A DNA stretch of 37,877 nt from Bacteroidota bacterium. Its GTDB lineage: Bacteria > Bacteroidota > Rhodothermia > Rhodothermales > Rubricoccaceae. The stretch spans positions 1 to 37,877 of the forward strand of contig JADFQN010000011.1 of the NCBI GenBank assembly GCA_022561755.1, read 5' to 3'. The stretch's first letter is position 1. Every line of letters starts with the position of its first letter. The notes under the pieces were generated by a model that was not told the DNA's origin, made no database searches, and saw nothing but the letters and a program-made list of their open reading frames with translations. The translations under genes and the position numbers were made by a program. Shown piece after piece: positions 8,590-20,987 of the stretch.

Positions 8590-9588
8590 ATGTCTCACCC
8601 CCCTCCCCCGCACCGCGGCCGCTTTGCTCCCAGCCCCACGGGAGGCTTGCACCTCGGAAGTGCCCTGGTTGCACTCGTGGCATGGCTTTCGGTGAGGTCG
8701 CAGGGAGGTGTCTACATATGGCGCATCGAGGATATCGACGGGCCACGCGTCGTTCCGGGAGCAGCAGAGCAGCAGATGAAAGAGGCCCGGTGGCTTGGGC
8801 TGAATTGGGATGAGGGGCCGGATATTAGCGGACCCATCACGCCGTATTCCCAATCTGAGCGGAGCGAAGAGTATGAGGCCGCGTTGGCCACGCTAGCCGA
8901 CGCGGGGCGTCTTTTCCCCTGCAAGCTCTCCCGGAAGGATCTTCGCAAAATTGCTTCGGCTCCGCACGGCCGCGACGGGCAGCCGCCCTATCCCAAAGAG
9001 CTTCGACCCGCCGATCTGCAGGAAGACTGGTTTGAGATCCACCTTGCTGCCGAGAACCAGGATGCGGCCTTACGTTTCCTGGTAAACGACCACCCCGTCG
9101 CCTTCAACGATGTGGTGATGGGAGAAGTGACCGAAAACGTAGCCGAGACCACCGGCGACTTCGTCCTCAAGCGGCGCGATGGTGTGTACGCCTACCAATT
9201 GGCTGTTGTGGTGGATGACATCGAAATGGGCATCACGGAGGTCGTGCGCGGCGCCGATCTGCTCGACTCGACCGCCCGTCAGATTCAGTTAACAGAAGCC
9301 CTCGGCGGACGCATCCCAGCGTACGCCCACCTTCCCCTCATCTTGAATGAGAACGGAGACAAGCTCTCGAAACAGAATGAAGCTCTCACGCTTGCGGAGT
9401 TGCGCGGAGCGGGAGTTTCGCCCCAGGCGATTTCGGGATGGCTGGCGCATGCCGTCGGCCTTGCAGATACCTTTCAAACCATTCATCCACGCGAACTCGT
9501 CGATTCTTTCGTTTGGGAGCGCGTGCGTACTGAACCCATCATCGCCCCGAATAACCTCGTGGAACTGCTCCGCACCCTGTCATCGTAA
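8590..9588 (+). CDS. gluQRS: Glutamyl-Q tRNA(Asp) synthetase (GluRS-like)
   Basis: RGRFAPSPTGGLHLGSALVALVAWL, WRIEDIDGPRVV, DDIEMGITEVVRGADLLDSTARQIQL; short GluRS without the anticodon-binding domain. Confidence 0.92.
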   Translation: MSHPPPPHRGRFAPSPTGGLHLGSALVALVAWLSVRSQGGVYIWRIEDIDGPRVVPGAAEQQMKEARWLGLNWDEGPDISGPITPYSQSERSEEYEAALATLADAGRLFPCKLSRKDLRKIASAPHGRDGQPPYPKELRPADLQEDWFEIHLAAENQDAALRFLVNDHPVAFNDVVMGEVTENVAETTGDFVLKRRDGVYAYQLAVVVDDIEMGITEVVRGADLLDSTARQIQLTEALGGRIPAYAHLPLILNENGDKLSKQNEALTLAELRGAGVSPQAISGWLAHAVGLADTFQTIHPRELVDSFVWERVRTEPIIAPNNLVELLRTLSS

Positions 9589-9613
9589 CATGATCCGTCC
9601 GTACCATTGCGCT

Positions 9614-10000
9614 ATGCGTCTTCTCCTTCTCACATCGCTGGTGCTGCTGGCCTCCGCGGCGTCAGCCCAAACCCTGACCACCGGCGAATGGACCGGGGAG
9701 TTAGCGTGGAGCGACGCCGAGCCCGTAACCCTTACCGCGAACATCGAAACGTGTGCTGAAGGGCTCAAAATCAGACTGGAATCGAACGACGAGCGGTATC
9801 GAACAAACACTACCGTCATCGCACAGAGCGGACCCGTAGAGTTTACAATCCACAACAACCAGCGAGGCTATACGCTGGCCTGCTCGCTCAGCCGGCAAAA
9901 CGACGGCAGCCTTTCCGGTAGCTGTGCAACCGGTTCTTCGCGTGCCCGCGTGACGCTGCAGCCGCCTGCGCAAAGCACCATAGGGTGCTCGGACGGCTAG
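9614..10000 (+). CDS. Small secreted protein, unknown function
   Basis: MRLLLLTSLVLLASAASAQ signal peptide followed by a compact domain with paired Cys. Confidence 0.6.
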   Translation: MRLLLLTSLVLLASAASAQTLTTGEWTGELAWSDAEPVTLTANIETCAEGLKIRLESNDERYRTNTTVIAQSGPVEFTIHNNQRGYTLACSLSRQNDGSLSGSCATGSSRARVTLQPPAQSTIGCSDG

Positions 10001-10056
10001 TCGTGCAGGGGCGATTCATGAATCGCCACTACCCCATTTCTAACAATTACGCGGCG

Positions 10057-12783
<2,727 letters not shown>

Positions 12784-12820
12784 AACGGGTGGGCGTTGGC
12801 AGTGCGGGTGGATGGGGCGG

Positions 12821-13001
12821 GAGCCTGTTGAAGAAGTGCTCCCCGCAACGAGCGCGGGGCGGGCTGTCGCCGAGGCGAGCAGACCTCGGTCGAGATCAAG
12901 GCGCGGGATCGCGGGCGAATCGGTGATTCGTCGAGATACTCACAACGCTTAGATCGGCCGAGAGATGCCGCCGCAGGCAGGATGACTATTTCAACAGGCT
13001 C
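12821..13001 (+). repeat. MITE-like repeat family A, copy A1
   Basis: TIR GAGCCTGTTGAA / TTCAACAGGCTC; core GAGATC(A/G)AGGCGCG..ATCGC.GGCGAATCGGTGATTCGT.GAG shared with A2. Confidence 0.8.
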
Positions 13002-13111
13002 ATCAAGTATACGCGGCAGACGGCCTCCGGAGCCTGCATCCGGACGTGTCCAAAAAACCTTCATACGTTTCCTTGCTGAGCCGTACACTATAGAGAGCAA
13101 AATCTCCGCCC

Positions 13112-13277
13112 TAGGAGCCTGTCTGACTAAGGACGGATCTACTGCGGCGGCGATAAATCGGCCCATTTCTCCGATCTTTTTCGTTACGTAGCCCCATTAT
13201 GCGCCTCAAAAGATCGATTAAATGGACTCGATTCCTCACTCGCCTCGCTACAATCTCCTGAGTCAGACAGGCTCCTA
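13112..13277 (+). repeat. MITE-like repeat family B, copy B1
   Basis: 166 bp; perfect 17 bp TIR TAGGAGCCTGTCTGACT / AGTCAGACAGGCTCCTA; core shared with B2 and B3. Confidence 0.9.
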
Positions 13278-13280
13278 CCT

Positions 13281-13676
13281 ATGAAACGCCTCCTTGCAGC
13301 CTCGTTCTTTTTGTCCAGCTTTGTCGCTATGGCTGGGTGCAACCAGGCTACACGCCTTGCCCAGAATGTCGTCACCATCAACGCAAGCTGGGCGGACAAT
13401 GCGGTTGAACATCGTGGCAACCAGAACATCCGATACGTGTATGTTTGCCCTCCAAATCTGTCGAAATCCGGAGTGGGCACGGTTTGGGGGACGGACACCT
13501 ACTCCGACGACTCATCGGTTTGTGCGGCAGCAGTTCATGCGGGCGCCATCACCTTTGCCGGCGGCTCCGTGACGGTGGAGATGCGAAGCGGCCTGGATAG
13601 CTACTCCGGTTCAACCCGCAACGGAGTAGGCACACAAGACTGGGGTTCATGGTCGGGCAGCTTCGTTGTCCTCTAG
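13281..13676 (+). CDS. LCCL domain-containing lipoprotein 1
   Basis: Lipobox (FVAMAGCNQ); VGTVWGTDTYSDDSSVCAAAVHAGAITFAGGSVTVEMRSGLDSYSGSTRNGVGTQDWGSWSGSFVV matches the LCCL pattern. Confidence 0.82.
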   Translation: MKRLLAASFFLSSFVAMAGCNQATRLAQNVVTINASWADNAVEHRGNQNIRYVYVCPPNLSKSGVGTVWGTDTYSDDSSVCAAAVHAGAITFAGGSVTVEMRSGLDSYSGSTRNGVGTQDWGSWSGSFVVL

Positions 13677-13717
13677 CCCTGTCTCACAGCCCACGCTTTC
13701 ACCAATCGAGCACTACC

Positions 13718-14119
13718 ATGACACGCATGCTCACACTCATTCTCGCTTGCACATTTCTTGCTGCCTGTGGCGGCGGCGCAAACGGGAGCGGCTTTTCCTC
13801 CGACGGCCCCGTAACCAATGCCGGGTGGACAACCAGCGCAATGGAATATCGCGGACAGAACGGCGTCATTGTGGGGTACGAATGCGCGCCCAACCCGGAT
13901 CGCGTTGCGGTAGGCACCGTGTGGGGTACGGGCACGTACTCGGATGACTCGTCGGTTTGCGCCGCAGGCGTCCACGCGGGAGCCATCACGTTTGCGGAGG
14001 GCGGCGTTGTGGTTTTCGAGGCGTTAGCAGGCCAGGAGAGCTACACCGGCTCTAACCAGAATAGCGTTGAATCGGCCAACTGGCCTTCCTGGCAGGGGAG
14101 CTTTTCAATTCTCCAGTAG
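13718..14119 (+). CDS. LCCL domain-containing lipoprotein 2 (tandem paralogue)
   Basis: Lipobox (TFLAACGGG); VGTVWGTGTYSDDSSVCAAGVHAGAITFAEGGVVVFEALAGQESYTGSNQNSVESANWPSWQGSF. Confidence 0.82.
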   Translation: MTRMLTLILACTFLAACGGGANGSGFSSDGPVTNAGWTTSAMEYRGQNGVIVGYECAPNPDRVAVGTVWGTGTYSDDSSVCAAGVHAGAITFAEGGVVVFEALAGQESYTGSNQNSVESANWPSWQGSFSILQ

Positions 14120-14178
14120 AACCTGGCACGCTACCGCCAAACCATCAAGTTCTAGCGGCTGGCCAAACGCCGAGGGCC

Positions 14179-14347
14179 TAGGAGACTGTTGAAATACTAC
14201 GCCGTAAGCGAGGCGCGCGAATCTTGGCTGAGATCGAGGCGCGAAATCGCAGGCGAATCGGTGATTCGTTGAGTATTTCGCAACGCAGAGATCGGGCAAT
14301 CCTGCCGTATGGCGGGAAGGTAGGTGGAGTTTTTCAACAGCCTCCTA
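14179..14347 (+). repeat. MITE-like repeat family A, copy A2
   Basis: TAGGAGACTGTTGAAAT ... TTTTTCAACAGCCTCCTA; core as in A1. Confidence 0.82.
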
Positions 14348-14362
14348 GGAGTTTGTTGAATT
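14346..14362 (+). repeat. Solo/truncated family A terminal repeat abutting A2
   Basis: TAGGAGTTTGTTGAATT begins where A2 ends (shares the terminal TA). Confidence 0.5.
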
Positions 14363-14489
14363 ACGTAGGATTCACGGGCTCATCCTTTTGACTGGCTTCG
14401 ACCCGCACGAATATCGGCGCCATATCGACATTCATTGCGATCCTGGGTATCATGCACACTTGTGGTTTTCTTCCCTTTGCCAACACCCC

Positions 14490-16281
14490 ATGCAACGCTC
14501 GCTACTACTTTCCCTGATCCTTTTCGGAGTCTCCATCTCACTTTCAGCGCAATCTCTGTTCGTTCCTGCGAATGTCAGTCCCGGCGATTTGTTAGGTCGC
14601 CAGGCAGCTTTATTGCAGCATCTCCAGGATATTCCTGCCTATGTTGAGTCTGAGTTGGTGACTGTCAACTTGGACGCGCTTCAGCAGTCGTCGGCGCTCA
14701 TTTACGTGCCGTCGGTCGGAGAAATTCCGATGGCGCGAACCAGGACGCAAGCCAACTTGAGGGAAGACGTGTACTCCTACACCTGGTATGGTAGTGAGCA
14801 GGGTTCCAGCGCGAGTGCGATTCTGGTCGTCAGAAACGACGACGTCACAGGAACGATCCGGGCCAGTGGCCAACTTTACTTCGTCCGTCCACTTACCGAT
14901 GGTTTGCACGCCATAGCCAGAATGGACGAGAGCGGATTCGTAGACCATGACGCCGGTTTCTCGGACGTAGAAGATGCCTCGGCTGATTTTTATGAAACGC
15001 ATGACGTGAACTCCATGCTTGAGGCCTCCGAACCAGGCGTACTGGGAGGCATCGTTATCTACTTGATCGTCGCCTACACGCCCATAGCCGCGTCCGAAGT
15101 TGGAGATATCGATGCCTTGATCCTACTGGCTGTAGCCGAAACCAACACGTCTTATGCGAATAGCAACATTGAACCCCGCGTTGCGCTCACACACAAGTTC
15201 GGTCTCACTCAGAACGAGAGCGGGTCGTTCTCGACAGACCTCAGCCGGTTGATCAATACGTCGGATGGGTGGTACGACGAAATCCACCCGCTCCGTGACG
15301 CCCATGGCGGCGACGTGGGCCTTATGATTACGCGCGACTATGGCGGATCATGTGGGCTTGCCAGTTCGATTTTGGCGCCGAACGACGCGCTTGGCCTTTG
15401 CCGCCGCATCGCAATCGTATGCGACCGGCTATTATACGTTTGGTCATGCGATTGGCCATCTCCAGGGGGCACGGCACAATCCTGAGGCCGATGGGTCGAC
15501 TTCGCCGTTCGCGTACGGGCACGGCAAATATTACCAGGCCGGAAGCTGGCGCACGGTCATGTCGTACAACTGCCCCGGCGGGTGCACCCGCGTAACCCAA
15601 TTCTCCAACCCGGACGTGGACTATCAGGGCCAGCCGACGGGAGATGTATCGACGCGCGACAACGCGCGAGTTCTGGATGAAACGGGGGCTTACATCGCCG
15701 ACTTCCGGCCGGACCCGATTCCCGTAGAACTCATCTCCTTCGAGGGATTCCTGGACAATCAACTCGTGCGTCTTTCATGGGCAACGTCAAGCGAGACCAA
15801 CAACGCGGGGTTTGAAGTGCAGCGGGCTGTTGCCGACGGATGGGCAGTCCTCGGTTTCGTACCAGGCCACGGTACAACCACAGAGGAACACACCTACGCG
15901 TTCACTGACGTCGGCCTCTCCACACCGGCAGGCAGTGCAATCTATCGACTAAAACAGGTAGACTTCGATGGTGCATTCGAGTACAGTGGACAGGTTGAGG
16001 TTGCACTCGGGGTGCCGGATGCGTTTGCGCTTTCCGCTGCATATCCGAACCCATTTAACCCCTCGACGACGATTGGTTTTAGCCTACCGGCAGCGGCTGA
16101 CGTGACAATCGAGGTTGTCGATGTCCTTGGTCGGCAGATCGCGCTACTCGTACAATCCTCCATGGATGCCGGCTATCACACCGCCACGTGGCAGGCTGGG
16201 AATACACCAAGTGGCACGTATGTCGTTCGTATGACGGCCAACGGACAATCATCTTTTCGGCGCTTGACGCTGCTCAGGTAG
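14490..16281 (+). pseudogene. Reprolysin-like/peptidyl-Asp metalloendopeptidase-type secreted metzincin with T9SS C-terminal domain, frameshifted
   Basis: N-part in frame of 14490 (signal peptide MQRSLLLSLILFGVSISLSAQ); C-part in another frame (FGHAIGHLQGARHNPE ... YPNPFNPSTTIGFSLP ... GTYVVRM). Frame switch near 15390-15396. Confidence 0.8.
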
Positions 16282-16656
16282 CACACACGATTTTCGCAGA
16301 ACTGGACGGTGCCGCATGAATACTGTGGCGCCGTCTCCATTTTGTCGCGTGTTTGGGGCTATGGCTTGGCGGCAGAGCCTTTGACTGGAGGATCGGAACC
16401 GGCTCGGACAAGCACGGTGCTGAGCCGGCAGGTTGTCCTCGCCGCCAAGGAAAGTTCTCCTACTAAAACTCTCCTATTAAAACGAGGTAGCACGCCGTAT
16501 TAGCCGTGCCTGAGCGAGGAACAGAGTCACGTTGGGCCAGGTCAGGTCGTTCACGCAACGCAGATGGCTTGTGACGCATTCCGTTGCGTGCCATCATCCT
16601 TGGCCGGCCTTGGCAATGGCATACATTCAACATTCTCCGCTCAAACCACCTGACAC

Positions 16657-19419
16657 ATGTACTACCGACACGTACTTCTGGCAATCGGCCTCCTGCTTGT
16701 CGCCTTGCCGTCGATTGCACAGGCCCCTCGCGTTCAGGACGCGCTCAGTTACATCACCCAGGAAGCGCCGAGCCTCGGGCTTTCCGTCGACGACGTTGCT
16801 GACCTTTCCGTTACAGACGCCTTTACGAGCCGCCGAAGTGGCACCACGCACGTGTACCTCCGCCAGCGTATTGATGGTATCGAGGTCATCGGATCCGAGA
16901 TGACTGTAAACGTTGGCCGCGACGGGCGCGTGTTCCACACAGCAGGCCAGATGATCGCTGGTCTCGACCAGCGGATTCACATGCAGCATCCGTCCCTGGA
17001 CGCAATCTCTGCTGCACTGCGAGCAGCAGCCTACGTTGGAATCCGGGCCATGCCCACACTCCACGTTTTAGAGTCGGGTTCGGGTAACGACAGAACGACA
17101 ACGTTCTCGACAAGCGGATTGGACGATAATCCGGTGCGCGCAAAGCTGGTGTACAAGCAGGACGCGAACGATGCCTACCACTTGTCGTGGGAAATCGAAC
17201 TGGCGCTGAAAGCCCAGAGTGAGTACTGGCTGGTTTATGTGGATGCAGTTACCGGCGAAGAAGTTGCCCGAATCAACCTGACCGTCACCGAATCGTTCGG
17301 GCACGCTGCCGAGAATAAGCCGGTGTCGAATGCCACAGAGAGCTTTGCGCCCTTTGAATCCACCGAACACGCATTGGCAGTGATGGCCCCAACGGCTCTG
17401 GTTGGGTCGTACCGTGCTTTTCAGCTTCCGGTCGAGTCGCCAGACCACGCATCCCCGCCGCTTCCTACCGACGGACGGACACTTCACGCGAACCCGGATG
17501 ATGCCACGGCCTCTCCGTTTGGATGGCATGACACGAACGGTGCTCCAGGCGCCGAATCCACACTCACGACAGGTAACAATGTCGATGCGCACAAAGGCGC
17601 GACGCGCCCAAACGGCGGTGCCTCACTGATCTTTGACAACCCTGCCGACTTTTCATTGTCACCTCTCAACTTTATTCCGGCGGCTATCACCAATGCCTTT
17701 TACCTCAGCAACATCTTTCACGACATCGCCTACCAGTACGGGTTTGATGAGTCTTCCGGCAACTTCCAGGAGAACAACTATGGAAATGGAGGCGCAGGTA
17801 GCGACGGGATAAACGCGAACGTACAGGCGTCGGGCAATTGTAACGCGACGTTCGGCACACCAAGTGATGGGTCGAACCCGACGATGAACATGTTCCTGTG
17901 TACGACGCCCAATCCGGATGCGGACACCGACTTCGACACGGGTGTACTCTTCCACGAGATTGGCCACGGTGTCTCGAATCGGCTGACGGGTGGCCCGGGC
18001 AACGTGGGATGCCTGAATAACGCCGAGCAGATGGGCGAAGGCTGGAGCGACTTTTACGGTGTCTCACTCACCATGGAAGTCGGAGACGCGAGGTCCGATA
18101 CGCGCGGACTAGCAACGTATTCCTTGACGAACCAAGGGCCCAACGGCCCGGGCATCCGCCTTGCCCCGTACGACACGGATTTTGCGGACAACGACTACAC
18201 GTACGGTTGGACGTCGACAATGTCGTCGGTCCACCAGATTGGTTTTGTGTGGGCAACCATTCTGTGGGAAGTCATGTGGGACTTGGTAGACCTGCATGGG
18301 TTTAGCCCGGACTTCTACAATGCCTCCGGGACAGCCGGCAACCAGATCGTGCTTAGCCTCGTGACCACAGGCATGAAGCTTCAGCCTTGCTCACCGGGCT
18401 TTGTGGACGGGCGTGATGCGATCCTTGCTGCCGATGTCGCCCTCTACAGTGGAGTGCACGTAGACGACTTATGGATTGCATTCGCTCGGCGCGGCCTAGG
18501 CTTTTCGGCCAACCAGGGATCGACGAACACGAACTCGGATAACACCGAGGCATTCGACGTTCCGCCGACCGGCAACGTGCCCCCGAATGCCGCCTTCACC
18601 TTTTCGTGTACAAACCTGGCTTGCGACTTTACGGATCAGAGCACCGATTCTGACGGCTCTATCGTGAGTTGGGATTGGTCGTTCGGAGACACCGGATCAT
18701 CGAGCTCCCAGAATCCCTCGCATACGTATGGCGCCGACGGAACGTACACAGTCGAACTTACTGTGACTGACAACGAGGGTGCTACAGACATGGCGTCGCA
18801 ACCGGTCACCGTGACAAGTGGCGGTGGATTTCCGATCACGCTCAACGTAGGGTTTCATACGCAGGGACGGAATACTTATGCTGACCTGTCATGGAGTCCG
18901 GCGGATGGTGGCAAGGTTGATGTTTTCCGAAACGGTTCAGTGGTTCGTCGGACAAAAGACGATGGCGCCTATTCCGACCGGCTCGGCCAGAATCCAAGCG
19001 GCACGTTCACTTATCAGGTGTGCGAAACCGACTCGGGCGATTGCTCGAACATGGCATCGATAACATTCCTGAATGGAAATCCGATCGCATCCGCAGATGG
19101 GTCGTCTGCTGCTGCCCAAGCGGATGCAACAAACGACTCTGCGTCCGGCCTTCCCGAGACGGTAGAACTCACTGGAGCCTACCCTAATCCGTTCAACCCT
19201 ACCTCGACGATCACGTACGCGCTTGCTGAGAGTGGCCCGATCGAATTGTCCGTCTACAATACACTCGGGCAGCGTGTAGCCATACTGGCAAGTGGCGTGC
19301 AGGATGCCGGCCGGCATGACGTCCGGTTCGACGCGTCGTCGCTCCCGAGCGGCGTATACGTTTACACGCTGCGTGCGGAAGGCCAACTACTCACAGGGCG
19401 TCTCCTGTTGGTCAAATAG
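16657..19419 (+). CDS. M36 (fungalysin-type) metallopeptidase with PKD domain and T9SS C-terminal sorting domain
   Basis: FTP-like propeptide; NAFYLSNIFHDIAYQYGFDESSGNFQENNYG; VLFHEIGHGVSNRLTGGPGN; PKD (DFTDQSTDSDGSIVSWDWSFGD); YPNPFNPTSTITYALAESGP... CTD. Confidence 0.93.
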   Translation: MYYRHVLLAIGLLLVALPSIAQAPRVQDALSYITQEAPSLGLSVDDVADLSVTDAFTSRRSGTTHVYLRQRIDGIEVIGSEMTVNVGRDGRVFHTAGQMIAGLDQRIHMQHPSLDAISAALRAAAYVGIRAMPTLHVLESGSGNDRTTTFSTSGLDDNPVRAKLVYKQDANDAYHLSWEIELALKAQSEYWLVYVDAVTGEEVARINLTVTESFGHAAENKPVSNATESFAPFESTEHALAVMAPTALVGSYRAFQLPVESPDHASPPLPTDGRTLHANPDDATASPFGWHDTNGAPGAESTLTTGNNVDAHKGATRPNGGASLIFDNPADFSLSPLNFIPAAITNAFYLSNIFHDIAYQYGFDESSGNFQENNYGNGGAGSDGINANVQASGNCNATFGTPSDGSNPTMNMFLCTTPNPDADTDFDTGVLFHEIGHGVSNRLTGGPGNVGCLNNAEQMGEGWSDFYGVSLTMEVGDARSDTRGLATYSLTNQGPNGPGIRLAPYDTDFADNDYTYGWTSTMSSVHQIGFVWATILWEVMWDLVDLHGFSPDFYNASGTAGNQIVLSLVTTGMKLQPCSPGFVDGRDAILAADVALYSGVHVDDLWIAFARRGLGFSANQGSTNTNSDNTEAFDVPPTGNVPPNAAFTFSCTNLACDFTDQSTDSDGSIVSWDWSFGDTGSSSSQNPSHTYGADGTYTVELTVTDNEGATDMASQPVTVTSGGGFPITLNVGFHTQGRNTYADLSWSPADGGKVDVFRNGSVVRRTKDDGAYSDRLGQNPSGTFTYQVCETDSGDCSNMASITFLNGNPIASADGSSAAAQADATNDSASGLPETVELTGAYPNPFNPTSTITYALAESGPIELSVYNTLGQRVAILASGVQDAGRHDVRFDASSLPSGVYVYTLRAEGQLLTGRLLLVK

Positions 19420-19452
19420 AAATCGGCTGAAACCGAATAACGATGCCTGATC

Positions 19453-19490
19453 GAAAGCCCGAATGCCTCATCACATTCGGGCTTTCTGTC
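19453..19490 (+). terminator. Rho-independent terminator of the M36 protease gene
   Basis: Perfect 13 bp stem GAAAGCCCGAATG / CATTCGGGCTTTC with 8 nt loop. Confidence 0.82.
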
Positions 19491-19585
19491 GTCGTATGCG
19501 TCGATGCAAACTTCGGGCATCCTACGCCGGCTACCGCAATCGAACGCCGAACCAAGCAGCACCGCCGCCTCATATTTCGTTCCTC

Positions 19586-19660
19586 GGGGCTATAGCTCAG
19601 TTGGTAGAGTGTCCCCGCAATTCTGTGGGGAAGGTCTGCACGTGCAACGACCACTTGACG
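19586..19660 (+). pseudogene. tRNA-like relic (intact tRNA-Ala 5' part, aberrant anticodon arm and 3' half)
   Basis: GGGGCTATAGCTCAGTTGGTAGAG identical to the 5' end of the tRNA at 19684, but no standard 7-nt anticodon loop, T-arm or acceptor complement follows. Confidence 0.6.
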
Positions 19661-19683
19661 CGCCTGCGTATATTTGAGTTCAC

Positions 19684-19756
19684 GGGGCTATAGCTCAGTT
19701 GGTAGAGCGCTTCGTTCGCAATGAAGAGGTCAGCGGTTCGAACCCGCTTAGCTCCA
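19684..19756 (+). tRNA. tRNA-Ala (anticodon CGC)
   Basis: Cloverleaf by eye: acceptor GGGGCTA/TAGCTCC with G3-U70 identity pair, D-arm GCTCAGTTGGTAGAGC, anticodon loop TTCGCAA, T-arm with GGTTCGAACCC; CCA not encoded. Confidence 0.92.
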
Positions 19757-20125
19757 CGAGATCGGCACGAGGGATGCAGGGTGAACGACTTCGGGCGGCG
19801 CACTGCCTTGTTGCAGTCGGCGTATTGATTTGTTCAGCGTGGCAGATCCGAAAGCCAATGATTCGCTAAAGAACCAGGTTTGGCTACCAATCTGGTGGTG
19901 CGAAAGCGTGACACGTTATGAAGGTGTTTTTCAGAGGCCGGGAAGTGCTGATACCGAGGTAATAAGCGGCTCACTCGTGGTCGTCACCCTGAATTCCTCC
20001 GGCCGTCCGATCACCTGCCTCCTCTCATTGAGACACCCAATACCCTTATGTATACTTCATCGACGCGTTTCGCTGCTGCTAACGGCCTTCCTTGTCTACG
20101 CTAGCACGTTTGCGGCCCGCCAACC

Positions 20126-20857
20126 TTATGGCAGCGTCCACTCTGCCTGTAGCCGCTTATACTCGCTCTGTGGGAGCTGAACGAACATGGGGTTCTCGGC
20201 AGCATCGAGCCACGCGGCTACGTCTTCCATGGCGTTCGAGGTCATCGCCGTACAACCGGACGTAGTGGTACCTGGGCCGCGCCAGATATGGAGGAAGATG
20301 CACGAGCCACCGCGCGGGACGGCAGCCTCGTTGTGCGCCACCACGACCCCGAGCCGGTATAATTCGTCCCGCCGGCGCATCTCCTCGTGGCTCACCCAAT
20401 CAACTTCGACCTCGCTGCGATTCAACACGCGGTTGTAGAACTGCGAGTCCGAGTCATCTACGCATTCTACGTCACGCGTGGCGTGGACATAAGGCAATCC
20501 GGTCGCTTCCGATTCCGCGTAGCCGAACGTCTCGGTCAGCGAGAAAACGCCGGCAGGAGCGCGTCCATCCCCCTCTCGCTTGGTTGGGCCATTGGTTTGT
20601 TCGGGATGCAGCCCTGTCCCCCATCCCAGGCCGGCCCTCCCGACCACAACCGGGATGAGATCAGAGACTGGCTCCCAGTTGCCTTCAACTCGCTCGAAGA
20701 GCTGTAGGCTGCCTGAGGTGGCCTCCCACGAATCCGTTGTCACCACGATCAACTGCCGGCTGTCCGCAGGTAGGACTGATGAATCTGCAGATACTGTGGG
20801 CTGCGCGCTGCACCCAATCGCAACGAAAGCAAGTGCCAGTATAGCTCGATATCGCAT
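20126..20857 (-). CDS. L,D-transpeptidase (YkuD) family lipoprotein
   Basis: GDGRAPAGVFSL and catalytic-type SCIFLHIWRGPGTTTSGCTAM; lipobox VAIGCS. Confidence 0.85.
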   Translation of the reverse strand: MRYRAILALAFVAIGCSAQPTVSADSSVLPADSRQLIVVTTDSWEATSGSLQLFERVEGNWEPVSDLIPVVVGRAGLGWGTGLHPEQTNGPTKREGDGRAPAGVFSLTETFGYAESEATGLPYVHATRDVECVDDSDSQFYNRVLNRSEVEVDWVSHEEMRRRDELYRLGVVVAHNEAAVPRGGSCIFLHIWRGPGTTTSGCTAMTSNAMEDVAAWLDAAENPMFVQLPQSEYKRLQAEWTLP

Positions 20858-20987
20858 GATTGGTCAGTTCGAAGCCGGGAAGCGGTGCGTCTCTGTTCCG
20901 GTGGAGTCATAGTAGCTGAGACGGCCCGGCCGGTTCCCTGCATGTACGGTTCGAATGTACTTTGGTGGACTATCCACTATCTCAAAC

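Noticed and set aside
19830-20180. 116 aa + strand ORF after the tRNA-Ala
   Set aside because: No recognisable motifs, overlaps the L,D-transpeptidase gene end; not supported.
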